The position numbers were made by a program, and so were the translations under genes. The notes beneath the pieces were generated by a model. That model was not told the origin of the DNA, searched no databases, and saw nothing but the letters and a program-made list of their open reading frames with translations. DNA of 64,000 nucleotides. Source: VRUE01 sp035693025 (GTDB taxonomy: Bacteria; Actinomycetota; Thermoleophilia; Solirubrobacterales; 70-9). Each line of letters starts with the position of its first letter. The stretch's first letter is position 1. This document shows positions 1 through 8,219 of the stretch, piece by piece. Where the stretch lies: assembly GCA_035693025.1 (NCBI GenBank), contig DASSHI010000021.1, positions 1 to 64,000 on the forward strand. The letters run 5' to 3'.

Positions 1-18
1 AAAAGTGCAAGACGCTCC
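1..18. repeat. Truncated end of the ACTTTTTCG-core inverted repeat
   Basis: The first 18 bases match, at about 16 of 18 positions, the right-hand core of the inverted repeats at 9638-9655 and 12539-12558 (pattern AAAAGTRCAAGACG). The left arm would lie outside the window, so this is probably a third member cut by the window edge, sitting upstream of ftsK. Confidence 0.5.
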
Positions 19-69
19 ACCCTCGCCCGTCCCCGCCCAGGGACTCATTGCGCAGGGGTCACCGAACGA

Positions 70-2241
70 GTGTCGAACGGGGAGCTTATGTTCGTGCGTA
101 AGAAGCGCGGGAAGCCTGCGCGTTCCAAAGGTAAAGGCAAGGCCAAGGCCAAAGGTCGGGGGCTGCCCCGGCCCCACCTGCCGGCCGGGCTGGAGCAGCG
201 CCACCTGGATCTGATCGGGCTGTTTCTGATCGCCGCCGGGGTCTTCCTCACGTTTGTGCTCTTTTTCGGCTGGGACGGGGGAAAGGTCGGGTTTGGGCTC
301 GATACCGGCCTCACTTATCTATTTGGCGCCGTTGGGGCGAGGATCGCGACGGTCCTGATGCTTGTGGTCGGTGGGGTTCTGCTGACCGGGACCTCTATTT
401 CGGCGGTTGTGCGTGGCGTGGGGCGGGGATTGCGCCGAGCCTTTCTGGGCGGGCGCGACGTCGCCCAGACGGTTGCCAAGAGCCGCGACTCCCGGCGCGA
501 GGAGAAGACGTTCGCCTTTGAGACCGACCCCGGGCCCACAGATGTGATGAGCACCTATCCCGAGGAGGACGACTTCGAGGCCACGGTGGCGCTGGTCGAG
601 GACGAGACAGACGAGGAGCCCGAGCCCGTCACCGAAGACTTCCACGCCCAGCTCGCCGAGACGGAGGTCCAGGGCGAGGAAGGGCTCGGGGTCGGCACCG
701 ACTCGGTCTCCAAGCAGACCTCGCTGACCCCGATGGGGCAAAAGCGCGGAGTGACGACCTCTGAGGAGGTCAGCTACAGGCCCCCGCCGCAAAAGGTCCT
801 GGAGAAGGGAAAGGCCGACAAGGGGCCCGACCCCCAGGATCACGAGGCGATCGGCCGCAAGCTCGTCGAGGCCCTGGGTCACTTCGGGGTCGAGGCGAAG
901 ATCGTCGGCATCGTCAGCGGCCCGCACGTCTCGCGCTTCGAGCTGCGGCTCGCTCCCGGCACCAAAGTCAAGAAAGTCACCGAGCTCTCCAACGACCTCG
1001 CCTACGCGCTGGCCTCGACCGACATCCGCATCCTGGCGCCGATACCGGGCAAGCAGGCCGTCGGGGTGGAGGTTCCGAACACGCGTCGCCGCCTGGTCAG
1101 GCTCGGCGACATCTACGCCGGCCGTCCTGAGAAGACCTCGCCGCTGGTCGCCTGGCTCGGCAAGGGCATCGACGGCAACGCCGTCTGGACCGACCTGGCG
1201 AAGATGCCGCACGTGTTGGTCGCCGGCACCACCGGCTCGGGCAAGTCCGGCTGCGTCAACGCGATCCTCTCCTCGATCCTGATGCACGCCTCGCCCAACG
1301 ACGTGCGCCTCGTCCTCGTCGACCCCAAGCAGGTCGAGCTCAACCATTACGAGCACGTTCCGCATCTCCTCACCCCGGTGGTCACGTCTCCGCGGCTCGC
1401 GGCCAACGTGCTGGCCAATCTGATCGGCGAGATGGAGAGTCGCTACGGGATCATGGGCCAAGCGCGCTGCCGCAACCTCGCCGAGCTCAACCGCGCTCGG
1501 GCCAAGGCGGGCGAGCCACCGCTGCCGCACATCCTCTGCGTGATCGACGAGCTCGCGGACCTGATGATGGTCTCGCCGGCCGAGGTCGAGGATTCGATCA
1601 TCCGCCTGGCGCAGAAGTCCCGCGCCACCGGGATCCACCTGGTTCTGGCGACGCAGCGCCCCTCGACGGACATCATCACGGGCACGATCAAGGTCAACAT
1701 CCCGGCCCGGATCGCCTTCGCCGTCTCCTCGCAGACCGACTCTCGCGTAATCCTCGACCAGGGTGGCGCCGAGGCGTTGCTGGGCCAGGGCGACATGCTC
1801 TTCCGCGGCGCCGGCACCTCGAAGATGGCCCGTGTGCAGGGCGCCTTCGTCACCGAGGAGGAGATCGCCCGCATCACCGGCCACTGGGCCAAGCAGGGCG
1901 AGCCCGAGTTCGAGGCCGAGCTGCTCGAGGTCCACGAGGAGCAGGGCGTCGAAGCCGAGGGCGACTTCGATCCCGACAGCGACGATCTGCTCGACGAGGC
2001 GATTCGCACCGTCGTGCAGACCGAAACGGCCTCCGTCTCGATGATCCAGCGCCGTCTGCGCGTCGGCTACACCAGGGCCGGTCGCCTGATCGACATGCTC
2101 GAGCGGCGCGGCGTGATCTCCGGTTACGAGGGCTCCAAGCCGCGCCAGGTGCTGATAACCGAGGCGGACCTGTCCCGGGTTCTCGGTGGAGGCGACCGGC
2201 AGGCCGAGCCGGTCGCCGTCGAGTCCGACGAGGGCGCCTGA
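70..2241 (+). CDS. ftsK: DNA translocase FtsK/SpoIIIE
   Basis: Hexameric ATP-driven DNA pump that clears chromosome termini through the closing septum. The N-terminus is basic (Lys-rich to about residue 40), followed by two or three hydrophobic segments (about 46-67 and 80-115), fewer than the usual four. An acidic linker runs to about 250. The motor has Walker A GTTGSGKS at about 386-393 and Walker B LVLVDPK near 415. A winged-helix gamma domain at about 640-700 (SMIQRRLRVGYTRAGRLID) would read polar KOPS sites. The start at 70 is GTG. An ATG at 88 preceded by GGGGAG is a credible alternative and would remove six residues. First gene of a run leading to cinA and recA. Confidence 0.96.
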   Translation: MSNGELMFVRKKRGKPARSKGKGKAKAKGRGLPRPHLPAGLEQRHLDLIGLFLIAAGVFLTFVLFFGWDGGKVGFGLDTGLTYLFGAVGARIATVLMLVVGGVLLTGTSISAVVRGVGRGLRRAFLGGRDVAQTVAKSRDSRREEKTFAFETDPGPTDVMSTYPEEDDFEATVALVEDETDEEPEPVTEDFHAQLAETEVQGEEGLGVGTDSVSKQTSLTPMGQKRGVTTSEEVSYRPPPQKVLEKGKADKGPDPQDHEAIGRKLVEALGHFGVEAKIVGIVSGPHVSRFELRLAPGTKVKKVTELSNDLAYALASTDIRILAPIPGKQAVGVEVPNTRRRLVRLGDIYAGRPEKTSPLVAWLGKGIDGNAVWTDLAKMPHVLVAGTTGSGKSGCVNAILSSILMHASPNDVRLVLVDPKQVELNHYEHVPHLLTPVVTSPRLAANVLANLIGEMESRYGIMGQARCRNLAELNRARAKAGEPPLPHILCVIDELADLMMVSPAEVEDSIIRLAQKSRATGIHLVLATQRPSTDIITGTIKVNIPARIAFAVSSQTDSRVILDQGGAEALLGQGDMLFRGAGTSKMARVQGAFVTEEEIARITGHWAKQGEPEFEAELLEVHEEQGVEAEGDFDPDSDDLLDEAIRTVVQTETASVSMIQRRLRVGYTRAGRLIDMLERRGVISGYEGSKPRQVLITEADLSRVLGGGDRQAEPVAVESDEGA

Positions 2242-2296
2242 GCCTGTTTAACAGCGTTCTTTCGCGCCGCACGGGCGCAATGGACACAATGTCGCC

Positions 2297-3052
2297 GTGG
2301 GAACCGGTATAGGAGAAACCCTGCGCGAGGCGCGAAACCGCCGCAAGCTCGATCTCGCCGAGGTCGAAGCGGCGATCAAGATCCGCGTCCGCTACCTGCA
2401 GGCGATCGAGAACGAGGAGTGGGACGCCCTCCCCGGCGGCGCTTATACCCGGGGCTTCATCCGCACCTACGCGGGCTATCTCGGCCTCGACGGCGAGCGC
2501 CTGGCCGACGACTACCGGCGCAGCGGCGAGCCGCAGGGGGGCGAACGCGTGCCCAAGCGGGTCGAGCCCGTGCCGACCGGCCCACGACGCAGCGGCCCAC
2601 GGCTTTCGAGCCGGATGCTGATCGTCGCCGTCTGCCTCCTGCTCGTCGCGGCGGTGGTCGTCGTCGCGGTGGCGGGGAGCGGTGGGGGCTCGTCGACGAA
2701 GACCTCCTCTGCGGGCGATGGCAAGCACCGGCGCAAGAAGCAGGCCGAGCCGGGGCCGACGGCGCGGCCAGGGGTAGCAGTGCGCCTGGCCGCTACGGGG
2801 GAAGTCTGGGTTTGCGTGCTCGACTCGACCGAACGCCCGCTTGTCGACGGCCAGATCCTCGCCGCCGGGGAAGAAGTCGGGCCGTATCGCTCCAGCGGCT
2901 TCGAGATGGCTTTCGGCAACGGCTCGGTGGCCCTCTATGTGGACGGCAGGCCGGCCGACGTCGCGGAAAGCTCCAGCCCGGTCGGCTACTCCGTCGACGC
3001 CAAGGGCGACCTGGTGGCGCTGGAAGAAGGCGAAAGGCCCTCCTGCGAATGA
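2297..3052 (+). CDS. RodZ-like membrane-anchored HTH protein
   Basis: Has the three-part plan of RodZ/YmfM proteins, which link cytoskeletal or shape machinery to the membrane. A cytoplasmic HTH_25-type domain (about 1-75, beginning GTGIGETLREARNRR) is followed by a single hydrophobic segment at about 110-128 (LLLVAAVVVVAVAG). A C-terminal beta-rich domain of the DUF4115 type follows (about 150-250, with WVCVLDSTERPLVDG). The start is GTG at 2297. The stop overlaps cinA by four bases (ATGA), implying translational coupling. Whether it acts in rod shape, division or transcription cannot be read from sequence. Confidence 0.8.
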   Translation: MGTGIGETLREARNRRKLDLAEVEAAIKIRVRYLQAIENEEWDALPGGAYTRGFIRTYAGYLGLDGERLADDYRRSGEPQGGERVPKRVEPVPTGPRRSGPRLSSRMLIVAVCLLLVAAVVVVAVAGSGGGSSTKTSSAGDGKHRRKKQAEPGPTARPGVAVRLAATGEVWVCVLDSTERPLVDGQILAAGEEVGPYRSSGFEMAFGNGSVALYVDGRPADVAESSSPVGYSVDAKGDLVALEEGERPSCE

Positions 3053-4332
3053 GCGAGGTCGTGCGAGCGGGGATCGTCGTGACCGGCACCGAGGTGCTGA
3101 CCGGGCGGATCGCCGACCGCAACGGGCCGTGGATCTCCGAACGGCTGGCCGAGCGGGGGGTGGAGGTCGCCCACATCCTCGTCGTCGGCGACCGGCGGGA
3201 CGATCTCGAGGCCGCTCTGCGCTTCATGGCGGCCGAGGGAATGGACCTGATCGTCACCTCCGGTGGCCTCGGCCCGACCGCCGACGACCTGACCGCGGAG
3301 ATCGTCGCCCGCTTCGCCGAGCGGCCGTTGGTCCTCGACGAGGAGGTCGAGGAGAAGATCGGCGCGATCCTGCGCAACTTCGCCCGTCGCTTCAACTTCG
3401 ACGAGGAGGCGGTGCGCGAGTCGAACCGCAAGCAGGCGATGGTGCCGGAGGGAGCGCAGCCCCTCGACCCGGTCGGGACCGCGCCGGGCCTCGTCGTCCC
3501 CGCCCCCGGGGGGGTCGTCGTCGTCCTGCCGGGGCCGCCACGCGAGCTGCAGCCGATGTGGCCCCGGGCGATGGAGGCCCGGTCGGTGCAGGCGATCCTT
3601 GCCCGGGCGACACCCCTGCTCGGCTACACGATGCGGATGTTCGGCGTTCCCGAGTCCGAGATCGCAAAGAGCCTGCGTGAGATCGAGGAGGGCGGGGTCG
3701 CGCTGGAAGAGGTCGAGATCACCACCTGCCTGCGCAAAGGCGAGATCGAGATCGACGTCCGCTACCGGGCCGAGGCGGCGCCGGTCGCCGAGGCGGTGAG
3801 GGCCGGGCTGGCCGACCGCCACGACCGCCACACCTTCAGCCTCGACGGCGAGACGATCGACTCCCAGCTGGCCAGGTTGCTGATGGGGCACAGGCTGGGC
3901 CTCGCGGAGTCGTGCTCCGGCGGCCTCCTGGCGGCGCGGATCACCGACCTGCCGGGTGCATCCACCTACTTTGCCGGCGGCGTGGTCGCCTACTCCAACG
4001 AGGCCAAGGCGGAGCTGCTCGGGGTCGACGCGGCGTTGATCGAGCGCCACGGCGCGGTCTCAAGCGAGGTGGCCGAGGCGATGTCGAAGGGGGCGCTGGA
4101 GCGCTTCGACGCCGACGTCGCGGTCTCGATCACCGGTATCGCCGGGCCCGACGGTGGCACGGAGGAGAAGCCGGTCGGCTACGTCTGCTTCGACGCGCGC
4201 CTCGCCGACGGCACCGTCATCGTCCGCGACCCCGTCATTCCCGGCGGCCGCGAGGACATCCGCGAGCGCTCTGCGCTGGTCGCGATGCACCTGCTGCGCA
4301 CGCTGCTCGGCGGCGAGAGCGCGCCGATCTAG
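3049..4332 (+). CDS. cinA: CinA family protein (NMN deamidase / competence-damage inducible)
   Basis: Two-domain CinA of about 427 residues. The N-terminal molybdopterin-binding-like COG1058 domain has GTEVLTGRIADRNGPW near residue 12 and SGGLGPTADDLT near 80. The C-terminal CinA domain (about 265-425) has LAESCSGGLLAARIT and GGVVAYSNEAKAELLGV; this family deamidates nicotinamide mononucleotide in pyridine nucleotide salvage. The ATG at 3049 overlaps the previous stop, and the reading frame open further upstream is not needed. Location just before thpR and recA matches the common cinA-recA association. The TAG stop lies inside the left arm of a long inverted repeat (4329-4496). Confidence 0.95.
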   Translation: MSEVVRAGIVVTGTEVLTGRIADRNGPWISERLAERGVEVAHILVVGDRRDDLEAALRFMAAEGMDLIVTSGGLGPTADDLTAEIVARFAERPLVLDEEVEEKIGAILRNFARRFNFDEEAVRESNRKQAMVPEGAQPLDPVGTAPGLVVPAPGGVVVVLPGPPRELQPMWPRAMEARSVQAILARATPLLGYTMRMFGVPESEIAKSLREIEEGGVALEEVEITTCLRKGEIEIDVRYRAEAAPVAEAVRAGLADRHDRHTFSLDGETIDSQLARLLMGHRLGLAESCSGGLLAARITDLPGASTYFAGGVVAYSNEAKAELLGVDAALIERHGAVSSEVAEAMSKGALERFDADVAVSITGIAGPDGGTEEKPVGYVCFDARLADGTVIVRDPVIPGGREDIRERSALVAMHLLRTLLGGESAPI

Positions 4333-4496
4333 GAGGGTCTAGCGAAACCCCCGCCCCCGCCTGGCGGCGGCGGACACTGCGCGGTACGGCGTCCTCAGTC
4401 GGCCAAATAGCGCTGCTATTCGGCCTCCCTGCGTCCTTGCCCCGCTTGGTCCGGCGCTCGCCAGTCGAAGACGCGAGTTTCGCTAGACCCTCCTAG
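4329..4496. repeat. 168-bp inverted repeat between cinA and thpR
   Basis: A perfect 20-bp arm, CTAGGAGGGTCTAGCGAAAC, at 4329-4348 is mirrored at 4477-4496. The left arm contains the cinA TAG stop. A second palindrome, GGCCAAATAGCG/CTGCTATTCGGCC, sits at 4401-4425 in the loop. There is no T-run after either arm, so a classical intrinsic terminator is not obvious, although a stem this long could end cinA transcription. Confidence 0.8.
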
Positions 4497-4547
4497 GCGT
4501 ACGCAGACTTTTTACGTTTGGCGCGCATCCGGTGCGTCGCGACCGCC

Positions 4548-4553
4548 TAGGCT
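4548..4553 (+). promoter_or_regulatory. TAGGCT -10 box of thpR (leaderless type)
   Basis: TAGGCT lies seven bases before the thpR ATG, and no Shine-Dalgarno is visible. Spacing suggests transcription starts at or next to the start codon. No convincing -35 is seen. Confidence 0.45.
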
Positions 4554-4560
4554 CGGTCGC

Positions 4561-5163
4561 ATGACGGGGGATAGAGCGGAGATGCCGCGGGCGCGCCTGT
4601 TCGTCGCCCTCGACCTGCCCGAGGCGGTGCGAGCGGCGATCGCCGCGTGGGGGATGGGGGCGCTCGCCGATCCGGCGCTGCGCCCGGTCGCGGAGGAGTC
4701 GCTGCACATCACCCTCGCCTTCCTCGGCTGGACGGCCGAGAAGGAGATCCCGCGCCTCGCCGAGATCGTCGAGTCGAGCCGTGCCCCGGCCCCCTCGATT
4801 GAGCTGGGAGGGCCGGTGCCGCGTCCCGAGCGGGGCAGGCCGCGTCTCTTCGCCCTCACGGTCGCCTCGCCCGCGACGGCCGGCCTGCAGGCCGCGCTGC
4901 AGGGGAAGCTGGTCGCTGCGCGGCTCTACGAGCCCGAGAAGCGGCCGTTCTGGCCGCATGTGACCGTGGCCAGGGTGCGCCGCGAGGGACGCGGTTCGAA
5001 GCGTCCGGCTCCCGTCGAGAGGCTTCCCGAAGCACTGCCGAAGGAGCTGCTGCGGCCCTTCGGTGGTGTCCGATTGACGCTCTACCGTTCACAACTCCAG
5101 CCGCGGGGTGCGCAGTACACCCCGCTGGCGCAAGTCGAGCTGCCCGCAGGCGGGCGGCAGTGA
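4561..5163 (+). CDS. thpR: RNA 2',3'-cyclic phosphodiesterase (LigT/ThpR)
   Basis: 2H-phosphoesterase of about 200 residues that opens 2',3'-cyclic phosphate RNA ends. The two hallmark HxTx motifs are present: HITL near residue 50 (EESLHITLAFLG) and HVTV near residue 140 (RPFWPHVTVARV). The start is ATG 4561, placed just after a TAGGCT box; an in-frame ATG at 4582 (MPRARLFVAL) matches the usual family start and is an alternative. Ends 11 nt before recA, so the two are probably cotranscribed. An RNA-repair gene leading into recA is a known actinobacterial arrangement. Confidence 0.88.
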   Translation: MTGDRAEMPRARLFVALDLPEAVRAAIAAWGMGALADPALRPVAEESLHITLAFLGWTAEKEIPRLAEIVESSRAPAPSIELGGPVPRPERGRPRLFALTVASPATAGLQAALQGKLVAARLYEPEKRPFWPHVTVARVRREGRGSKRPAPVERLPEALPKELLRPFGGVRLTLYRSQLQPRGAQYTPLAQVELPAGGRQ

Positions 5164-5174
5164 GGTGAAAGAAG

Positions 5175-6278
5175 ATGGCAGACAAGAGAGCGGCTCTGAA
5201 GGACGCCTCCGCCAAGGAGGCCAAGGCAAAGGACGCGGCACTGGAGGCTGCCGTCACCGGAATCAAACGCGAGTTCGGCGAGGGATCGTTGATGCGGCTC
5301 GGCGCCGACGCGACGATCAAGATCCCGGCGATCCCGACCGGCGCGCTCGCGCTCGACCTGGCACTGGGCATCGGCGGCGTGCCGCGGGGGCGGATCGTCG
5401 AGATCTTCGGCCCTGAGTCCTCGGGCAAGACGACGCTGATCTACCACATCATCGCCGAAGCGCAGAGCCGCGGCGGGATCTGCGCCTTCATCGATACCGA
5501 GCACGCGATCGACCCCTCCTACGCGCGCAAGATCGGCGTCGACACCGATGAGCTGCTGGTCTCCCAGCCCGATTACGGCGAGCAGGCGCTGCAGATCGCG
5601 GACCGCCTGATCGCCTCGGCGGCGATCGACGTGGTGGCGATCGACTCGGTTGCCGCGCTGACGCCGAAAGCCGAGCTCGACGGGCAGATCGGCGACACCA
5701 CCGTCGGCCTGCAGGCACGGCTGATGTCGCAGGCGATGCGCAAACTGGCCGGCAACCTCAACCGCACCAACACGGTCTGCCTGTTCACCAACCAGATCCG
5801 CGAAAAGGTCGGCGTCCAGTTCGGCTCGCCGGAGACCCAGCCGGGTGGCCGGGCGCTGAAGTTCTACTCCTCGCAGCGACTCGACGTTCGCCGCATCGAG
5901 ACGCTCAAAGAAGGCACCGAGGCGGTCGGCAACCGAGTGCGGGTCAAAGTCGTCAAGAACAAGGTCGCCTCGCCGTTTCGCCAGGCGGAATTCGACATCG
6001 AGTACGGGGTCGGGATCTCGCGCGAGGGCGGCCTGCTCGACTTCGGCATCGAGCACGACCTGGTGCAGAAATCCGGCTCTTTCTTCTCCTACGGCAAGAC
6101 GCGGCTTGGCCAGGGCCGCAACAACGCCAAGCAATTCCTCGCCGAGAACCCCGAGATCGCGAGCGAGCTGGAGGCAAAGATCCGCGCTGCGCTAGGCATC
6201 GGCGCCGAAGAAGCCACGGTCGCCCCCGCGGTCGAGGAGTCTCCGGAGGCTCCGCCGCCGGTAGCCGAGGCCGCCTGA
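5175..6278 (+). CDS. recA: Recombinase RecA
   Basis: Strand-exchange ATPase for homologous recombination and SOS induction, 367 residues. Walker A GPESSGKTT lies at about 79-87 and Walker B VVAIDSVAAL near 155. The L2 DNA-binding loop and downstream RecA signature include FTNQIREKVGVQFGSPETQP. An acidic C-terminal tail (EEATVAPAVEESPEAPP) is typical. AGGTGAAAGAAG gives a good ribosome site before ATG 5175. No SOS box is evident, but the upstream sequence is thpR coding DNA, so the promoter may lie further up. No recX follows; the next gene, rny, begins 45 nt downstream. Confidence 0.98.
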   Translation: MADKRAALKDASAKEAKAKDAALEAAVTGIKREFGEGSLMRLGADATIKIPAIPTGALALDLALGIGGVPRGRIVEIFGPESSGKTTLIYHIIAEAQSRGGICAFIDTEHAIDPSYARKIGVDTDELLVSQPDYGEQALQIADRLIASAAIDVVAIDSVAALTPKAELDGQIGDTTVGLQARLMSQAMRKLAGNLNRTNTVCLFTNQIREKVGVQFGSPETQPGGRALKFYSSQRLDVRRIETLKEGTEAVGNRVRVKVVKNKVASPFRQAEFDIEYGVGISREGGLLDFGIEHDLVQKSGSFFSYGKTRLGQGRNNAKQFLAENPEIASELEAKIRAALGIGAEEATVAPAVEESPEAPPPVAEAA

Positions 6279-6323
6279 GACGCTTCCTAGATAGGCGATT
6301 CATAGGAGTACCCTTTGAGCTAG

Positions 6324-7571
6324 ATGAAGCTCATGCCGTCGTGGAAGCGATCACGCGGCAACGGTCCCCAGCCCGACGCGGTGTTGGACCGGCTGGAGGC
6401 GCTGGATGCTCAACTCGGTGAGTTGAGGCGTGCCGAACTGGAACGGATCTCCTCGCTGACCGCCGAGGAGGCGCAGAAGCGGCTCTTGACGGAAGTCGAG
6501 GCCGATGCCCGTCGCCAGGCAGGCTTCGCCCTGCGCAGGATCGAAGAGGAGACTCGCGCGGAGGCGGAGCGGCGCGCGCGCAGCATTCTCGCCACGGCCA
6601 CCCAGCGCCTCGCGGGCCCGCACGCGTTGCAGACGACCACCCAGCTCGTGCAGTTGCCAAACAACGCGATGAAGGGCCGGGTCATCGGCCGCGAAGGCCG
6701 CAATATCCACGCCCTCGAGCAATTGACGGGGGTCGACATCATCGTCGACGAGACGCCCTCCGCGGTGCGCCTCTCGAGCTTCGACGGGATGCGGCGGGAG
6801 GTTGCCCGCCTGACTCTGGAGCGCCTGGTCGGGGACGGCCGCATCCATCCCGCCCGCTGCGAGGAGGCCTTCGCGCAGGCCCGTGAGGAAATCGAGGAGC
6901 GGGTCGTCGAAGAGGGGGAGCGGGCGGCCCTCGACGCCAACGTCAACGGCCTCCACCCGCAGCTGATCGATCTGCTCGGCAAGCTCCAGTTCCGCACCAG
7001 CTATGGGCAGAACGTCCTTGCGCACCTGGTCGAGTGCTCGCGCCTGGCGACGTTGATCGCGCTCGAGCTCGGCGGCGCCGCGGACATCGCGCGACGGGCC
7101 GCGTTGCTCCACGACATCGGCAAGGCGGTGGACCAGGAGGTCGAGGGCACTCATGCCCAGGTCGGCGCCGGGCTCGCCCGCCGCTACGGGGAGAGCGAGG
7201 CCGTGGTCCACGCGATCGAGGCCCACCACGACGAGGTCGAGCCGGAGACGGTTGAGGCGGTGATCGTGCAGGCCGCCGACGCGCTGTCGGGCGCCAGGCC
7301 CGGAGCTCGCGGCGACACCCTGGAGGGGTACGTCTCGCGCCTGCGCGATCTGGAGACGCTCGCAGCGCGCCACGAGGGCGTGGAAAAGGTCTATGCGATG
7401 CAGGCCGGCCGGGAGATGCGGGTCATGGTCGACCCCGGCGAGGTGGACGACGAGCGGGCGGCGCTGATCTCGCATGAAATCGCCAGCGCGGTCGAGCGCG
7501 AGGTCTCCTATCCGGGCCGGATCAAGATCACCGTGATTCGCGAGAGCCGGGCGACGAACTACGCCCGCTAG
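6324..7571 (+). CDS. rny: Ribonuclease Y, short form without N-terminal membrane anchor
   Basis: Endoribonuclease that starts bulk mRNA decay. A coiled coil spans about 20-95 (LGELRRAELERISSLTAEEA) and a KH domain has MKGRVIGREGRNIHALEQ near 115-132. The HD phosphohydrolase domain has LLHDIGKAVDQE near 261 and HHDEVEPETVEA near 300. The C-terminus ends with the family-typical IKITVIRESRA. At 415 residues it lacks about 100 N-terminal residues: the usual transmembrane helix and most of the coiled coil are missing. The start MKLMPSWKRSRG is hydrophilic, and no hydrophobic in-frame segment was found upstream, so the enzyme is probably soluble or recruited by a partner. Confidence 0.93.
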   Translation: MKLMPSWKRSRGNGPQPDAVLDRLEALDAQLGELRRAELERISSLTAEEAQKRLLTEVEADARRQAGFALRRIEEETRAEAERRARSILATATQRLAGPHALQTTTQLVQLPNNAMKGRVIGREGRNIHALEQLTGVDIIVDETPSAVRLSSFDGMRREVARLTLERLVGDGRIHPARCEEAFAQAREEIEERVVEEGERAALDANVNGLHPQLIDLLGKLQFRTSYGQNVLAHLVECSRLATLIALELGGAADIARRAALLHDIGKAVDQEVEGTHAQVGAGLARRYGESEAVVHAIEAHHDEVEPETVEAVIVQAADALSGARPGARGDTLEGYVSRLRDLETLAARHEGVEKVYAMQAGREMRVMVDPGEVDDERAALISHEIASAVEREVSYPGRIKITVIRESRATNYAR

Positions 7572-7601
7572 GCACGCCTCCTACGGGTCGGCCGCGATGG
7601 A

Positions 7602-7607
7602 TAGGAT
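7602..7607 (+). promoter_or_regulatory. TAGGAT -10 box of the cupredoxin gene (leaderless type)
   Basis: TAGGAT sits nine bases before ATG 7617 with no ribosome-binding site between. The same geometry is seen at many first genes of this window. Confidence 0.45.
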
Positions 7608-7616
7608 TCCGCCCGC

Positions 7617-8192
7617 ATGGATAACGAAACGATCTTCTTCATCATCGGCCCGCTGCTCGCCGTCTCCGCGGTGGTGGTCAGCTTTCTGGGGCTGCGCTTC
7701 GAGAATTTCCCGGGCCGCTTCGTGCCCCTGGTCTTCGTCTGGTTCGTGGTCCTGGTCGGCGGGGCGACCACCTTCACCGTGCTGCACTCCAAGGATGAGG
7801 AACAGGCGAAGGCGAGCGAGGCAGCCACTGCCGGCCAGGGAGCCGAAGGTAGCGGTGGAAAGCCCGAAGGTGAAGGGGGGGCAAAGTCGGAAGCCGGCGC
7901 GAAGGGCCCGGGCGGGACGCTGCAGCTGGCGGCGGACCCGAGCGCGATCGCCTTCGACAAGACCAGCTTGACCAGCAAGCCGGGCAAGGTGACGATCGAC
8001 TTCGACAACCCGGCGCCGCTGGAACACGACGTCGCAATCGAGCAGGACGGCAAGGTGATCGCCGCCTCCCAGAGGATCACGGAAGGCAAGACCTCGGTGA
8101 GCGCGGATCTCGCGCCGGGCACCTACACGTTCCTCTGCACCGTGCCCGGCCATGCCGAAGCGGGCATGGAAGGCACCCTGACGGTCAAGTAG
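7617..8192 (+). CDS. Membrane-anchored plastocyanin/azurin-type cupredoxin
   Basis: A 191-residue protein with two hydrophobic N-terminal helices (about 5-25 and 34-55). A Gly/Ala/Glu-rich linker follows to about 100, then a blue-copper domain. Likely copper ligands are the His of PLEHDVAI and the Cys, His and Met of FLCTVPGHAEAGMEG, in the expected order and spacing. It probably shuttles electrons on the outer face of the membrane, perhaps to an oxidase, but no respiratory gene lies nearby. It has its own TAGGAT box and is followed 27 nt later by miaB, which has its own promoter-like box. Confidence 0.85.
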   Translation: MDNETIFFIIGPLLAVSAVVVSFLGLRFENFPGRFVPLVFVWFVVLVGGATTFTVLHSKDEEQAKASEAATAGQGAEGSGGKPEGEGGAKSEAGAKGPGGTLQLAADPSAIAFDKTSLTSKPGKVTIDFDNPAPLEHDVAIEQDGKVIAASQRITEGKTSVSADLAPGTYTFLCTVPGHAEAGMEGTLTVK

Positions 8193-8206
8193 CGCAAGCC
8201 GGACGC

Positions 8207-8212
8207 TAACCT
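8207..8212 (+). promoter_or_regulatory. TAACCT -10 box of miaB (leaderless type)
   Basis: TAACCT lies seven bases before the GTG start of miaB at 8220, in the 27-nt gap after the cupredoxin gene. No Shine-Dalgarno is present. Confidence 0.4.
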
Positions 8213-8219
8213 CGCGGTC

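Noticed and set aside
319..1935. Long minus-strand reading frame (538 codons) opposite ftsK
   Set aside because: It lies entirely antisense to the well-supported ftsK motor, its product is a low-complexity Arg/Leu/Gly shadow, and it has no recognisable motif. Such frames are expected at this GC content.
2419..3048. N-terminal extension of CinA by about 210 residues
   Set aside because: The extension is the shadow frame of the RodZ-like gene; ATG 3049 gives the standard CinA start and an ATGA overlap.
5100..5175. SOS box upstream of recA
   Set aside because: No GAAC-N4-GTTC or GTTC-type LexA site was visible; the region is thpR coding sequence.
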